DNA from: Melioribacteraceae bacterium
GTDB lineage: Bacteria > Bacteroidota > Ignavibacteria > Ignavibacteriales > Melioribacteraceae
Assembly (NCBI GenBank): GCA_015494845.1
Contig: WGAL01000024.1
Location: 1 to 8,518, forward strand
Length of the DNA stretch: 8,518 nt
Direction of reading: 5' to 3'
Shown: positions 1 to 6,611 of the stretch, in pieces
Numbering within the stretch: the first letter of the stretch is position 1
How the letters are laid out: each line of letters starts with the position of its first letter
The notes under the pieces: generated by a model
What the model was told of the DNA's origin: nothing
The model's database searches: none
The model's input: the letters and a program-made list of their open reading frames with translations, nothing else
Position numbers and translations under genes: made by a program

Positions 1-101
1 ATTGCGAGGAATGAGCGGAGCGAATGACGCGGCAAACTACCGAATATTCAGCGCAGGCTAACAATTCGACTGATTGCTTTGTCGCTCCGTTCCTTGCAGT
101 G
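1..101. repeat. Imperfect inverted repeat, probable dispersed intergenic (REP/MITE-like) element
   Basis: The left arm (1-36, beginning ATTGCGAGGAATGAGCGGAG) and the reverse complement of the right arm (72-101, beginning CACTGCAAGGAACGGAGCGA) align with a few small gaps. Both follow the pattern tTGCgAGGA..cGGAGCGA..ac..aGCAAtC. About 35 bases of unrelated sequence separate the arms. Sequences of this general form (attgcgaggaa-gcga-agc-gcaatc) occur as dispersed palindromic intergenic repeats in many bacterial genomes. The element sits just downstream of the stop codon of the yciO-like gene, where it could also act as a 3' hairpin. The left end may be cut by the window edge. No transposase is present. 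Identity as a dispersed repeat is inference, because only one copy is visible. Confidence 0.55.
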
Positions 102-115
102 TAGGCAATGGTTTA

Positions 116-727
116 TTAAAAGAAAAACGAAACGTCGCCTGCGCCTTCGCGAATTATTTCCGGTTCTTCTCCGCTTAAATCGACGATTGTCGACGCCTCG
201 CCGTCAAGCGTTCCCATTGCGAGCATTAAATCGACGGCAAAACCGAACACGTTTTTTATTTCCTCCGGATTGTGGTAAGTTTCGCCCAAACGGTTCGTAA
301 CGCTTGTACTTAAAATAGGATGTCCTAATTCCTTTACAAGTTCAAGCGCAACAGGATTGTCAGGAATGCGAATACCGACGGTTTTTCTTTTCGTCCATAA
401 TTTTTTCGGAACTTCGCGGGAGGCAGGCAAAACGAATGTGTATGGGCCTGGCAATAACTTCTTCATTTTTTTGTAAGCGTAATCGGAAACTTTCGCGTAT
501 TTGGAAATGTCTTTCAAATCTGGACAAACAAAACTGTAAAGTTTTGAAGTCGGTTCGTTTTTTATCATATAAATTCTTTCGAGAGCGTCTTTGTTAAAAA
601 TATCGCAACCGAAAGCGTAAAGCGTGTCAGTGGGATAAATTATTACGCCGCCGTTTCTCAAAACTTCAACTGCTTTGTTTATGTATCTTTTCTGCGGATT
701 GTCCGGGTGAAGTTCATAGTATTCCAT
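116..727 (-). CDS. yciO: YciO-type YrdC/Sua5-fold protein (threonylcarbamoyl-AMP synthase-like)
   Basis: This 203-residue protein has the YrdC/Sua5 fold that binds nucleotide and RNA. TsaC/Sua5 members make threonylcarbamoyl-AMP for the t6A modification of tRNA, while the role of the YciO branch is less certain. The N-terminal HPDNPQKR..INKAVEVLRNGG (residues 7-27), YPTDTLYAFGCD (31-42), LLPGPYTFVL (91-100), RKTVGIRIPDNP (114-125), LSTS (139-142) and the ending IIREGAGDVSFF resemble E. coli YciO in order and length (about 206 aa). The K-x-R and S-x-N residues typical of active TsaC/Sua5 are not conserved: KNE at 56-58, and STS at 140-142. This supports YciO over TsaC. The ATG is preceded by CGGAG at a good distance (about 6 nt). 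The gene is divergent from the MFS gene with a 77-base gap. Family assignment is firm; the reaction is not. Confidence 0.87.
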   Translation of the reverse strand: MEYYELHPDNPQKRYINKAVEVLRNGGVIIYPTDTLYAFGCDIFNKDALERIYMIKNEPTSKLYSFVCPDLKDISKYAKVSDYAYKKMKKLLPGPYTFVLPASREVPKKLWTKRKTVGIRIPDNPVALELVKELGHPILSTSVTNRLGETYHNPEEIKNVFGFAVDLMLAMGTLDGEASTIVDLSGEEPEIIREGAGDVSFFF

Positions 728-804
728 AATTTTCTCCGAATTTGTTTGGAAAAGTTTCTTTAAATTTCCCGAAAGGAATTTGCTTATAAATAAATTATTT
801 TTAG
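728..804. promoter_or_regulatory. Divergent intergenic region between yciO-like gene and MFS gene
   Basis: This 77-base gap must hold the promoters of both flanking genes. Leftward, CGGAGAAAATT directly precedes the yciO-like ATG and is its ribosome binding site. Rightward, TATAAA at 785-790 is the best -10-like match. It lies only about 14 bases before the MFS start, which would give a very short leader, and no good -35 lies 16-18 bases upstream. The same TTATAA core reads as a -10 on the other strand too. The promoter calls are weak. Confidence 0.35.
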
Positions 805-1983
805 ATGAATATCAAGTTTAAAATTCCGAAACAAGTCTTAATTCTGAGTTTGGTAAGTTTCTTTACCGATTTCGCAAGCGAGATGCTTTATCCTGTAACG
901 CCCATTTTTTTGGCTTCCGTTCTCGGCGCGTCAATGGCGACAATCGGAGCGATTGAAGGAATTGCGGAAATTACTGCAAATTTACTGAAAGGATTTTTCG
1001 GCGCGCTTTCCGATAAAATACGCAAGCGCGCTTTGTTCGTTAAAATCGGGTATTCTCTTTCCGCGGCGGTAAAACCTTTGCCTGGCGTTTTTCCAAACGT
1101 TGGCGTAATCGCTTCGGCGAGAACAATCGACAGAATAGGTAAGGGAATCAGAACTTCGCCGCGAGATGCGCTTTTGGCAGGCGAAGCAAACGTAAGCAAC
1201 AAAGGCGCAATTTTCGGTTTTCACCGCTCGCTCGATACGTTCGGCGCGGTAGTCGGGCCATTGGTAGCGTTGTTAATTTTGTTTTACTCAAATAACGATT
1301 TCAGAACCGTTTATTACTTTTCTGCCATTCCGTCCGTTTTTGCGATTGCGTTTGTTTTTCTCGTGAAAGAAAAAAAGCGAACGCGCGCGAAATCAAAGGA
1401 ATACAATTATCTTAAAATACTCAAAACGCTTCCGGCGAATTTGAAACTTCTTCTTTTTTTTGTCGCCCTTTTTTCGCTTGTTAACAGCAGCGATGTTTTT
1501 CTGATTTTGAAATTAAAAGAAACTTCAAGCGATTTTACCGCAATCGGCGGATACATTTATTTCAACGCGGTTTACGCTTTGTTTTCCTATCCTTTCGGAA
1601 TTTTATCCGACAAATACGGCAAACGGAACATTTTCGCATCCGGGTTGCTTGTATTTTCGATTGTTTATTTAATATTTGCGATTAGTTCGTCCGTAACGGT
1701 TTTGTTTTTCGGTTTTACGCTTTACGGATTTTATTCCGCTGCAACGGACGGAATTTTGAAAGCTTGGATTTCGGATTTGACAGACGATTCGATTCGCTCG
1801 ACGGTAATCGGACTGTTTAACACGGTAAGCGGAATTTGTATTTTAATCGCTTCGGTAGTAGCGGGAATTTTGTGGGATAATTTCGGCTCTTCGCTGCCTT
1901 TTTTAATCAGTTCCGTCGGCGCGTTAATAATTTCCGTATTAATTTTTTCTTTCGCAAATTTTAAGAAAGCGCCAACCGTTTAA
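805..1983 (+). CDS. Major facilitator superfamily (MFS_1) transporter
   Basis: This 392-residue integral inner-membrane protein has about 12 hydrophobic segments, matching the MFS size. The cytoplasmic motif A (loop 2-3) is seen as GALSDKIRKR (66-75). Its repeat in the second half is GILSDKYGKR (265-274), so both six-helix halves are present. The loop after TM4 carries DRIGKGIRTSPRDALLA (109-125) and then GFHRSLDTFGAVVGP (138-152). This signature is typical of a bacterial MFS subgroup with uncharacterised substrate. The central loop is basic (KEKKRTRAKSKE). A stop codon (TAG, 802-804) lies directly before the ATG in frame, so no upstream extension is possible. No Shine-Dalgarno lies within 15 bases; the nearest purine run, GAAAGGAA at 771-778, is too far. 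The gene ends inside the stop codon of the convergent gltS. Substrate and direction of transport cannot be read from the sequence. Confidence 0.87.
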   Translation: MNIKFKIPKQVLILSLVSFFTDFASEMLYPVTPIFLASVLGASMATIGAIEGIAEITANLLKGFFGALSDKIRKRALFVKIGYSLSAAVKPLPGVFPNVGVIASARTIDRIGKGIRTSPRDALLAGEANVSNKGAIFGFHRSLDTFGAVVGPLVALLILFYSNNDFRTVYYFSAIPSVFAIAFVFLVKEKKRTRAKSKEYNYLKILKTLPANLKLLLFFVALFSLVNSSDVFLILKLKETSSDFTAIGGYIYFNAVYALFSYPFGILSDKYGKRNIFASGLLVFSIVYLIFAISSSVTVLFFGFTLYGFYSAATDGILKAWISDLTDDSIRSTVIGLFNTVSGICILIASVVAGILWDNFGSSLPFLISSVGALIISVLIFSFANFKKAPTV

Positions 1984-3173
1984 TTTATCAACGTTAGAAC
2001 CGTTTGAATTACAATCGCGTTGCTTACTTGAATTATAAACGCTGCGACAATCGGAATTACGACGAAAGCGATTGGCGATGCGCCGTATCTTTGCGTTACA
2101 GCCGCCATATTAGCCATTGCCGTTGGCGTTGCGCCAAGTCCTGAGCCAATATAACCGGCAGAAATTACCGCCGCGTCGTAATTTTTCCCTAAAACTCTGA
2201 AAACAATTAGAACAACAAAAAGTACAATTGCGGTGGCTTGAATAATAACGGTTGAAAGCAAATAAACCACTTGGTCGCCGATTTCCCAAAATCGCAAACT
2301 CATCATTGCAATTGCAAGGAAAAGACCGAGACTCAAATCAGAGACAAGGGCTAAAGTAGGCGAGCCTGGCGGACAAGTTAGTTTTGGTAAAATATACGGA
2401 AAAATAACCGCAATCAGCATTCCGCCGAACATACAAGTAACAAATAATGGAAGCGTGAAGTTTATTAAATCCGTTAATTGTTTCAGATAAATTCCAATTC
2501 CAATAGAAATTGCAACCATTAAAATTGCTTTTAGAAAAGAATCGTAGTCAATCATCAACGTTGAGCCCTGTTTTACGCCCACAGCGACGTTTGAGTCGTT
2601 GGAAGGCGTTAATTTATAATGTTTGATTAAAAATTTAGCGACAGGCCCGCCGAGAATTCCACCGAGAATCAAACCCAGCGTAGCAACCGTCATTCCTATT
2701 TCCAATGCGTTTTTAACGCCGAAATTTTCTTCCAAAATTGGTGCCCAAGCAACAATATTTCCGTGTCCGCCTTGCAACGCAGCGGAGCCTGCTAAAATTC
2801 CAGCATTTTTATTAACGCCGAAAAGTTCTGAAACGAACACGCCGAGATAATTTTGAACGAAGATGTAAATTATCGCCAAAACAGTTAAGGCAAATAACAT
2901 TCTTCCGCCTTTAATGATGCTGCTGATTTTAGTTTCCAAACCAATTGAGGTAAAAAATACAACGAGAAAAATGCTTTGGTAATGTTTTGCAAAAGATATG
3001 TCAAAATCGAAAATGAAGTGAATAAGTCCGACAATTACAGACGCCACAATTCCGCCGGTGACCGGTTCGGGAATATTAAATTGCCTGAGAAAATTTATCC
3101 TTTTATTAAGATATTTACCGAGAAAAAGAACGAGAATTCCAACAATGATAGTTTGCCTGTCGTCGAGATGCAT
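1980..3173 (-). CDS. gltS: Sodium/glutamate symporter GltS
   Basis: This 397-residue Na+-coupled glutamate importer of the ESS/GltS family sits in the inner membrane; E. coli GltS is about 401 aa. Family hallmarks are in order. They are IPEPVTGG (34-41), FFTSIGLE (73-80), the first re-entrant loop AALQGGHGNIVAW (131-143), GGILGGPVAKFLIKH (171-185), and in the inverted second half GSGLGATPTAMANMAAVT (343-360) with a C-terminal segment close to E. coli GltS. The glycine-rich GGHG and GxGxGATPT motifs form the two pore loops. Hydrophobic segments fill the rest, with a polar central linker at about 186-210. The ATG is preceded by GGGGAAAATAG, a modest ribosome binding site. It lies 108 bases downstream of feoB on the same strand, with an AT-rich inverted repeat between them, so separate expression is likely but readthrough is possible. 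Its stop overlaps the stop of the convergent MFS gene. Confidence 0.95.
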   Translation of the reverse strand: MHLDDRQTIIVGILVLFLGKYLNKRINFLRQFNIPEPVTGGIVASVIVGLIHFIFDFDISFAKHYQSIFLVVFFTSIGLETKISSIIKGGRMLFALTVLAIIYIFVQNYLGVFVSELFGVNKNAGILAGSAALQGGHGNIVAWAPILEENFGVKNALEIGMTVATLGLILGGILGGPVAKFLIKHYKLTPSNDSNVAVGVKQGSTLMIDYDSFLKAILMVAISIGIGIYLKQLTDLINFTLPLFVTCMFGGMLIAVIFPYILPKLTCPPGSPTLALVSDLSLGLFLAIAMMSLRFWEIGDQVVYLLSTVIIQATAIVLFVVLIVFRVLGKNYDAAVISAGYIGSGLGATPTAMANMAAVTQRYGASPIAFVVIPIVAAFIIQVSNAIVIQTVLTLIN

Positions 3174-3193
3174 CTATTTTCCCCAACTTTTTT

Positions 3194-3216
3194 AAATCTG
3201 AATTGAATTTAGATTT
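3194..3216. promoter_or_regulatory. AT-rich inverted repeat upstream of gltS (operator or weak terminator)
   Basis: AAATCTGAAT (3194-3203) and ATTTAGATTT (3207-3216) form a near-perfect 10-bp inverted repeat with one mismatch and a 3-base centre. It lies 21-43 bases upstream of the gltS ATG and 66 bases past the feoB stop. As a terminator it would be weak, since the stem has almost no G:C. As a dyad just upstream of a start codon it fits an operator. The role is inferred. Confidence 0.4.
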
Positions 3217-3281
3217 TTTCGGCAAAAAACACAAACGGTATTATTTTTTAGAGTGGTTGAGAATAAAAATCTTTTGAAGCG

Positions 3282-5243
3282 TTACGCCACACCGAAAAAC
3301 CTGAGAGAATTTACGACAATTACCGAAAGGATGTATGCGCCGCCGCTGTAAAGTACAAATTGCAGAACCGGAATTCGCCAACCGCCGGTTTCCCTTTTTG
3401 TTATTGCCATTGTCGAAACGCATTGCAGAGCGATTATGAAAAATAAAATCAATCCGATAATCGACGAAGTAGTAAACATCGGGGAACCGTCCTCGTTTTT
3501 GGCAAGTTTCATTGAGTGAATTATGGAACTTTGCACGGAGTTTTCATCGACTTCGGTCGCCTTGAACATTAACGCCATTGAACTGACAAAAACCTCGCGA
3601 GCCGCAAACGAGGTAAGAATCGCGACGCCTACGCGCCAGTCCAATCCCATCGGTTTCATTACCGGTTCGAAAATTTTACCGAGGTCTGCGGCGTAAGAAC
3701 CGTTTATTCTTTCAATTTGAACGGCGTTTTCGTATTTGGCGGCGTCTATTTGTGTTTTGTCCAATTGCGGATTATAATTTGGAAAATAAGTCAAAGCCCA
3801 CAAAATTATGGAGAATGTTAAAATTATGGGACCTGCGCCTTTTACGTAAACCTTTGTGCTTGTCCACATATTCGAAAGCGTAACGCGAAGTTTAGGAAGA
3901 CGGTAAGTCGGTAACTCCAAAATAAAAGTGGAATTATCCGTTTCGCGAATTACTTTGTCTCTGAATTTATTGATTATTCCCGCAACCGTTAAGGAAATTG
4001 TGATGCTGAAAATATAAATAATCGTGAGAATAAGTCCGCTTAACAAATAATTTTCCGGCGGCACAAGATAAGCAATCAAAAGCGCGTAAACCGGAATTCG
4101 CGCGCTGCAACTGATTAAAGGGATGATAAAAATCGTGAGCAATCTTTCTTTCGCATTAGGAATGGTTCTCGCCGCCATAATTGCTGGAATTGCACAAGCG
4201 AAACCGGAAACCATCGGCACAAACGAGCGTCCGTTTAATCCGATTTTTCTCAGCGGACGGTCGATTAGCATTGCGCCGCGCGCGAGGTAGCCAGAATCTT
4301 CCAACAATCCGAGAATTAAAAAGAGAATTAAAATTTGCGGAACAAAAACGGAAACCGCGCCTAAGCCGGAAATAATTCCGTCGGAAATCAAATCGCTAAT
4401 TAAACCGTGTCCGAGAATTTCCTTGGTGAAATTTCCGAGCCAGCCGAAAAACATATCGACCAAATCCATTAACGGCGAGGCAAGCCAAAAAACCGATGAG
4501 AAAAAGAAAAGCATCGCGAGAAAAAATATCAGAAATCCCCAGCCCTTGCTTAACAGAATTTTATCGATTTTTATCGTCAGTTCGTCAGGTTTGTGCAAAA
4601 TATTTTTGTAAGAACCGGCAAAACCCCTTTTTTTCGGACGAATAACTTCAGCTTCAATTTTTTCAATTTCTTTGTATAAATTCAGAAGTTCCTGATTGTT
4701 TTCCTCTATAATTTTTATGTCGTAGAGGTTTTTGTTATTTGTTTCTAGTTTCCTTTTGGCGACGGAAATCAATTCATCAACGCCTTCGCCGCTTCGTCCG
4801 TCAATTTTTATAATGGGAACACCGAGTATTTTTTGTAGTTTGTCAATATCTATCTCAAAACCTTTCCGTTCGAGAATATCAACCATTGTAAGCGCAATTA
4901 CCAAATCGAAATTCGCTTGTTTGAGTTCCATTGCCAAAAGCAAGTGGCGTGAAAGTTGGCTGGCGTCCATTGTGGCGATAACCAAATCCGGCGCGCCGTA
5001 ATGCGGATGCGAATAAATTCCTTTAATTGTAACTTCTTCGTCTTTCGAAGTGGGAACAAGACTGATAATTCCTGGCGTATCCAAAAGCATTGCTTCAAGT
5101 CCGAAGCGTTTTTGTAAATTTGCCGCGTGATATTCCACCGTTGCGCCAGGATAATTTACGGTTTTGTAATTTTGCCCGCTTAAATAGTTAAATAGAGTCG
5201 TTTTCCCGGAATTGGGAGCACCAACAAGCGTAATGATTTTCAT
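3282..5243 (-). CDS. feoB: Ferrous iron transport protein B (FeoB)
   Basis: This 653-residue Fe(II) transporter has an N-terminal cytosolic G domain and a C-terminal membrane channel. G-domain motifs are G1 GAPNSGKT (8-15), G2 region NYPGAT (30-35), G3 DTPG (55-58), G4 TMVD (119-122) and G5-like SGEG (151-154). A helical, charged GDI-like linker covers about 165-230. The membrane part begins near 235 and carries EDSGYLARGAMLIDR (315-329), GFACAIPAIMAART (347-360) and ISCSARIPVYAL (from 377), the gate-domain signatures with conserved cysteines 350 and 379. It ends with the FeoB-typical ALQCVSTMAITKRETGGW. The protein is complete, though shorter than the 773-residue E. coli FeoB. G4 starts with Thr instead of the usual Asn, as in Rac-type GTPases (TKLD). 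It lies 6 bases after feoA and is surely co-transcribed and translationally coupled; no strong ribosome binding site precedes its ATG. Fur regulation is likely, given the neighbouring gene. Confidence 0.97.
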   Translation of the reverse strand: MKIITLVGAPNSGKTTLFNYLSGQNYKTVNYPGATVEYHAANLQKRFGLEAMLLDTPGIISLVPTSKDEEVTIKGIYSHPHYGAPDLVIATMDASQLSRHLLLAMELKQANFDLVIALTMVDILERKGFEIDIDKLQKILGVPIIKIDGRSGEGVDELISVAKRKLETNNKNLYDIKIIEENNQELLNLYKEIEKIEAEVIRPKKRGFAGSYKNILHKPDELTIKIDKILLSKGWGFLIFFLAMLFFFSSVFWLASPLMDLVDMFFGWLGNFTKEILGHGLISDLISDGIISGLGAVSVFVPQILILFLILGLLEDSGYLARGAMLIDRPLRKIGLNGRSFVPMVSGFACAIPAIMAARTIPNAKERLLTIFIIPLISCSARIPVYALLIAYLVPPENYLLSGLILTIIYIFSITISLTVAGIINKFRDKVIRETDNSTFILELPTYRLPKLRVTLSNMWTSTKVYVKGAGPIILTFSIILWALTYFPNYNPQLDKTQIDAAKYENAVQIERINGSYAADLGKIFEPVMKPMGLDWRVGVAILTSFAAREVFVSSMALMFKATEVDENSVQSSIIHSMKLAKNEDGSPMFTTSSIIGLILFFIIALQCVSTMAITKRETGGWRIPVLQFVLYSGGAYILSVIVVNSLRFFGVA

Positions 5244-5249
5244 AAGCGA

Positions 5250-5471
5250 TTATCGGACTTTCAGGCAAGCGGCTTCGGATTTCCTTACGGCAATTACGGT
5301 TCCGCGAACCGAAAAAGCCAAAGGATCGTTAAAAAAAGATTTTCCCACTAATTGAATTTGTTGTCCTGGAGTAAAACCCAACTCTATTAATCTTTTTGCA
5401 GAAGGATGTTGATTATCGATATCGATAATGGTCGCACTTTCCCCTTGAGTTAATTCACTCGCTGTTCTCAT
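5250..5471 (-). CDS. feoA: Ferrous iron transport protein A (FeoA)
   Basis: This 73-residue cytosolic protein has the SH3-like FeoA fold and is an accessory to FeoB. The family pattern is plain: RLIELGFTPGQQIQLV (27-42), NDPLAFSVRGTVIAVRKSEA (48-67) and the terminal LKVR. The length is normal for a stand-alone FeoA (about 75 aa). The ATG is preceded by CAGGAAAAA, a good ribosome binding site. It is the first gene of the feoA-feoB operon and is divergent from fur. The operon promoter must lie in the 116-base gap shared with fur. Confidence 0.95.
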   Translation of the reverse strand: MRTASELTQGESATIIDIDNQHPSAKRLIELGFTPGQQIQLVGKSFFNDPLAFSVRGTVIAVRKSEAACLKVR

Positions 5472-5587
5472 TTTTTCCTGAACCTTTTTTTCGTGTACTC
5501 TAATCTTAGATCAAATGCACTTTATTTAATTATTTAAATTTAATCTAAATAGTGGAAAAAATCAAGATTTTTAATTATGTTTGAAAT
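5472..5587. promoter_or_regulatory. Divergent feoA/fur control region with several palindromes
   Basis: This 116-base, AT-rich gap separates feoA (leftward) from fur (rightward). Four dyads are visible. TAATCT-T-AGATCA (5501-5513) has one mismatch. ATTTAA-N4-TTAAAT (5524-5539) overlaps the perfect palindrome TTAAATTTAA (5534-5543). AAAAATC-AA-GATTTTT (5557-5572) is a perfect 7-2-7 repeat ending 15 bases before the fur ATG. TTAGAT (5506-5511) and ATCTAA (5543-5548) also form a wider pair. None is a clean match to the classical GATAATGATAATCATTATC Fur box, so they are candidate operators for Fur or Rrf2 only. The right side lacks a good Shine-Dalgarno for fur. Confidence 0.5.
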
Positions 5588-6016
5588 ATGGAAAAAGAAA
5601 ACGCTCGCGAGATATTTCATAAATTTCTCAAAAACGGTTACCGTATTACGCCGCAGCGGTTTGAGGTTCTTGACGCGGCGCTGGATTACGGCACGCATTT
5701 TACGCCTGACGAATTATTTCTCAGAATGAAAAATTCCGGTTCTAAGGTTTCGCGCGCTACCGTTTATAATACTTTGGAGTTGCTAGTAAAATGCAACTTA
5801 CTTTCCAAACGCTTGTTCGATCAAAAAATTACGATGTACGAATCGAATTTCAACCGGACGCAACACGACCACATAATTTGTGAAAATTGCGGGGAAATAA
5901 TTGAGTTTTCAGCTGAAGAAGTAAAAAAAATCGTGGAAAAAATTGCCGGAGAATTTAACATTGAACCGACAGGTTACTCGTTTAACATTTACGCAAAGTG
6001 TAAAAATTGCAAATAA
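5588..6016 (+). CDS. fur: Ferric uptake regulator, Fur family
   Basis: This 142-residue dimeric metal-dependent repressor has a winged helix at about 15-80, with GYRITPQRFEVLDAAL, FTPDELFLRM and the recognition region SRATVYNTLELLVKCNLL. The hinge and metal-binding half begin at LFDQKITMYE (77-86). They contain HDHIICENCGEIIEF (93-107) with the C98-x2-C101 zinc pair, and a second C138-x2-C141 pair at the very end. E85 and E107 stand where PerR proteins have aspartates, which favours an iron-sensing Fur over a peroxide-sensing PerR. Zur and other branches are not fully excluded. It is divergent from feoAB, the typical Fur target, so autoregulation and feo repression from the shared gap are likely. 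The ATG is weakly preceded (no clear ribosome binding site), but translation from it gives the normal family N-terminus. Confidence 0.93.
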   Translation: MEKENAREIFHKFLKNGYRITPQRFEVLDAALDYGTHFTPDELFLRMKNSGSKVSRATVYNTLELLVKCNLLSKRLFDQKITMYESNFNRTQHDHIICENCGEIIEFSAEEVKKIVEKIAGEFNIEPTGYSFNIYAKCKNCK

Positions 6017-6018
6017 AA

Positions 6019-6038
6019 AAAGCGACCGAAGCCGCTTT
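6019..6038 (-). terminator. Terminator of the rrf2 gene with UUCG tetraloop (possibly bidirectional)
   Basis: On the minus strand this reads AAAGCGGCTTCGGTCGCTTT and continues into more Ts (seven in a row, 6021-6015). It has a 6-bp stem, one mismatch, then C(UUCG)G, the very stable tetraloop. It lies 27 bases past the rrf2 stop and only 3 bases past the fur stop. On the plus strand the same hairpin is followed by CCGTTTTATT, a poorer U tract, so termination of fur is probably weaker. Confidence 0.85.
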
Positions 6039-6064
6039 CCGTTTTATTCATATTAAACAAAAAC

Positions 6065-6511
6065 TTATTTGCTCGCAATAATCTGTTCGTTTTTCTCTAA
6101 CATATCGTCAAATTCTTGCGCAACTTGTTTTACGGTTTTGCTTGCAATAAGGTTGTAAATCTTATCGCGCAACTCGTTCCATTCCTCGTGTAACGGACAA
6201 GGATTTTCGTCGGAACATTCTTTTAATCCTGTAATGCAAGTTAAAGTGATTACCGGACCTTCAATCCTTTCGACGATTTCAAGAATGGAACTGTTTAGCG
6301 CAAGTTTGCTGATGCGGAAGCCGCCGCCTCTGCCTTTAAAAGATTCAACGTATCCGTATTTTGCCATTCTTTGCAAAATTTTTGCAAGATAGTGAGAAGG
6401 AATATCTTCCTTTTTGGCGATTTCAGCCGCCATTACCAATTTATTTTTAGGATAACGAGCCAAAAACAAGATGGCACGTATAGCATATTCGCCTGTTTTT
6501 GTGTAAATCAT
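6065..6511 (-). CDS. Rrf2-family transcriptional regulator with IscR-like Fe-S ligand set
   Basis: This 148-residue Rrf2 regulator has an N-terminal winged helix. It contains MIYTKTGEYAIRAILFLA (1-18), an HTH with AAEIAKKEDIPSHYLAKILQRMAKYGYV (28-55) and the wing GRGGGFRI (60-67). The sensor loop has C92, C99, C105 and H108 within ITLTCITGLKECSDENPCPLHEEW. In E. coli IscR the [2Fe-2S] ligands are C92, C98, C104 and H107, so the last Cys-to-His spacing is identical and the first interval is one residue longer. An Fe-S cluster is therefore likely; the signal (cluster status, NO or redox) is not known. A 23-residue helix-rich tail follows. No isc or suf gene is in the window; the neighbours are fur and the Fd-GGR operon. 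A TTGACA -35 lies upstream. NsrR- or RsrR-like function remains possible. Confidence 0.9.
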   Translation of the reverse strand: MIYTKTGEYAIRAILFLARYPKNKLVMAAEIAKKEDIPSHYLAKILQRMAKYGYVESFKGRGGGFRISKLALNSSILEIVERIEGPVITLTCITGLKECSDENPCPLHEEWNELRDKIYNLIASKTVKQVAQEFDDMLEKNEQIIASK

Positions 6512-6547
6512 CTTATGCTCTTTCTCTAAAATTATTCTTAATATTTA

Positions 6548-6577
6548 AAGATAATTAAAATAAGATATGTTTGTCAA
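6548..6577 (-). promoter_or_regulatory. Probable sigma-70-type promoter of the rrf2 gene
   Basis: On the minus strand a perfect -35 hexamer TTGACA (6577-6572) is followed after 18 bases by TATCTT (6553-6548), 4 of 6 to the -10 consensus. Transcription would begin about 30 bases before the ATG. A second TATCTT lies inside the spacer (6567-6562), making a direct repeat 14 bases apart. That is a possible regulator contact site, since Rrf2 proteins commonly autoregulate. No clear IscR-type palindrome was found. Confidence 0.55.
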
Positions 6578-6581
6578 GTTT

Positions 6582-6603
6582 TGAAAACAAGAATTCGTTT
6601 TCA
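6582..6603. repeat. Short inverted repeat after the GGR-family gene
   Basis: TGAAAAC (6582-6588) and GTTTTCA (6597-6603) form a perfect 7-bp stem around AAGAATTC. It begins 8 bases past the stop of the reductase gene and just upstream of the rrf2 -35. It has only two G:C pairs and no following T run on the minus strand, so it is a poor terminator. It could be a 3' stabilising hairpin or an operator. The role is undetermined. Confidence 0.35.
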
Positions 6604-6611
6604 GCAAAATC

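Noticed and set aside
116..727. Calling this gene tsaC/sua5
   Set aside because: The sequence follows YciO along its length and lacks the K-x-R and S-x-N residues of TsaC/Sua5.
888..1224. Minus-strand open frames opposite the MFS gene
   Set aside because: They have no ribosome binding sites or recognisable domains and mirror the codon pattern of the real gene.
5588..6016. PerR instead of Fur
   Set aside because: Glutamates stand at the two positions (E85, E107) where PerR uses aspartate, and the gene is divergent from feoAB.
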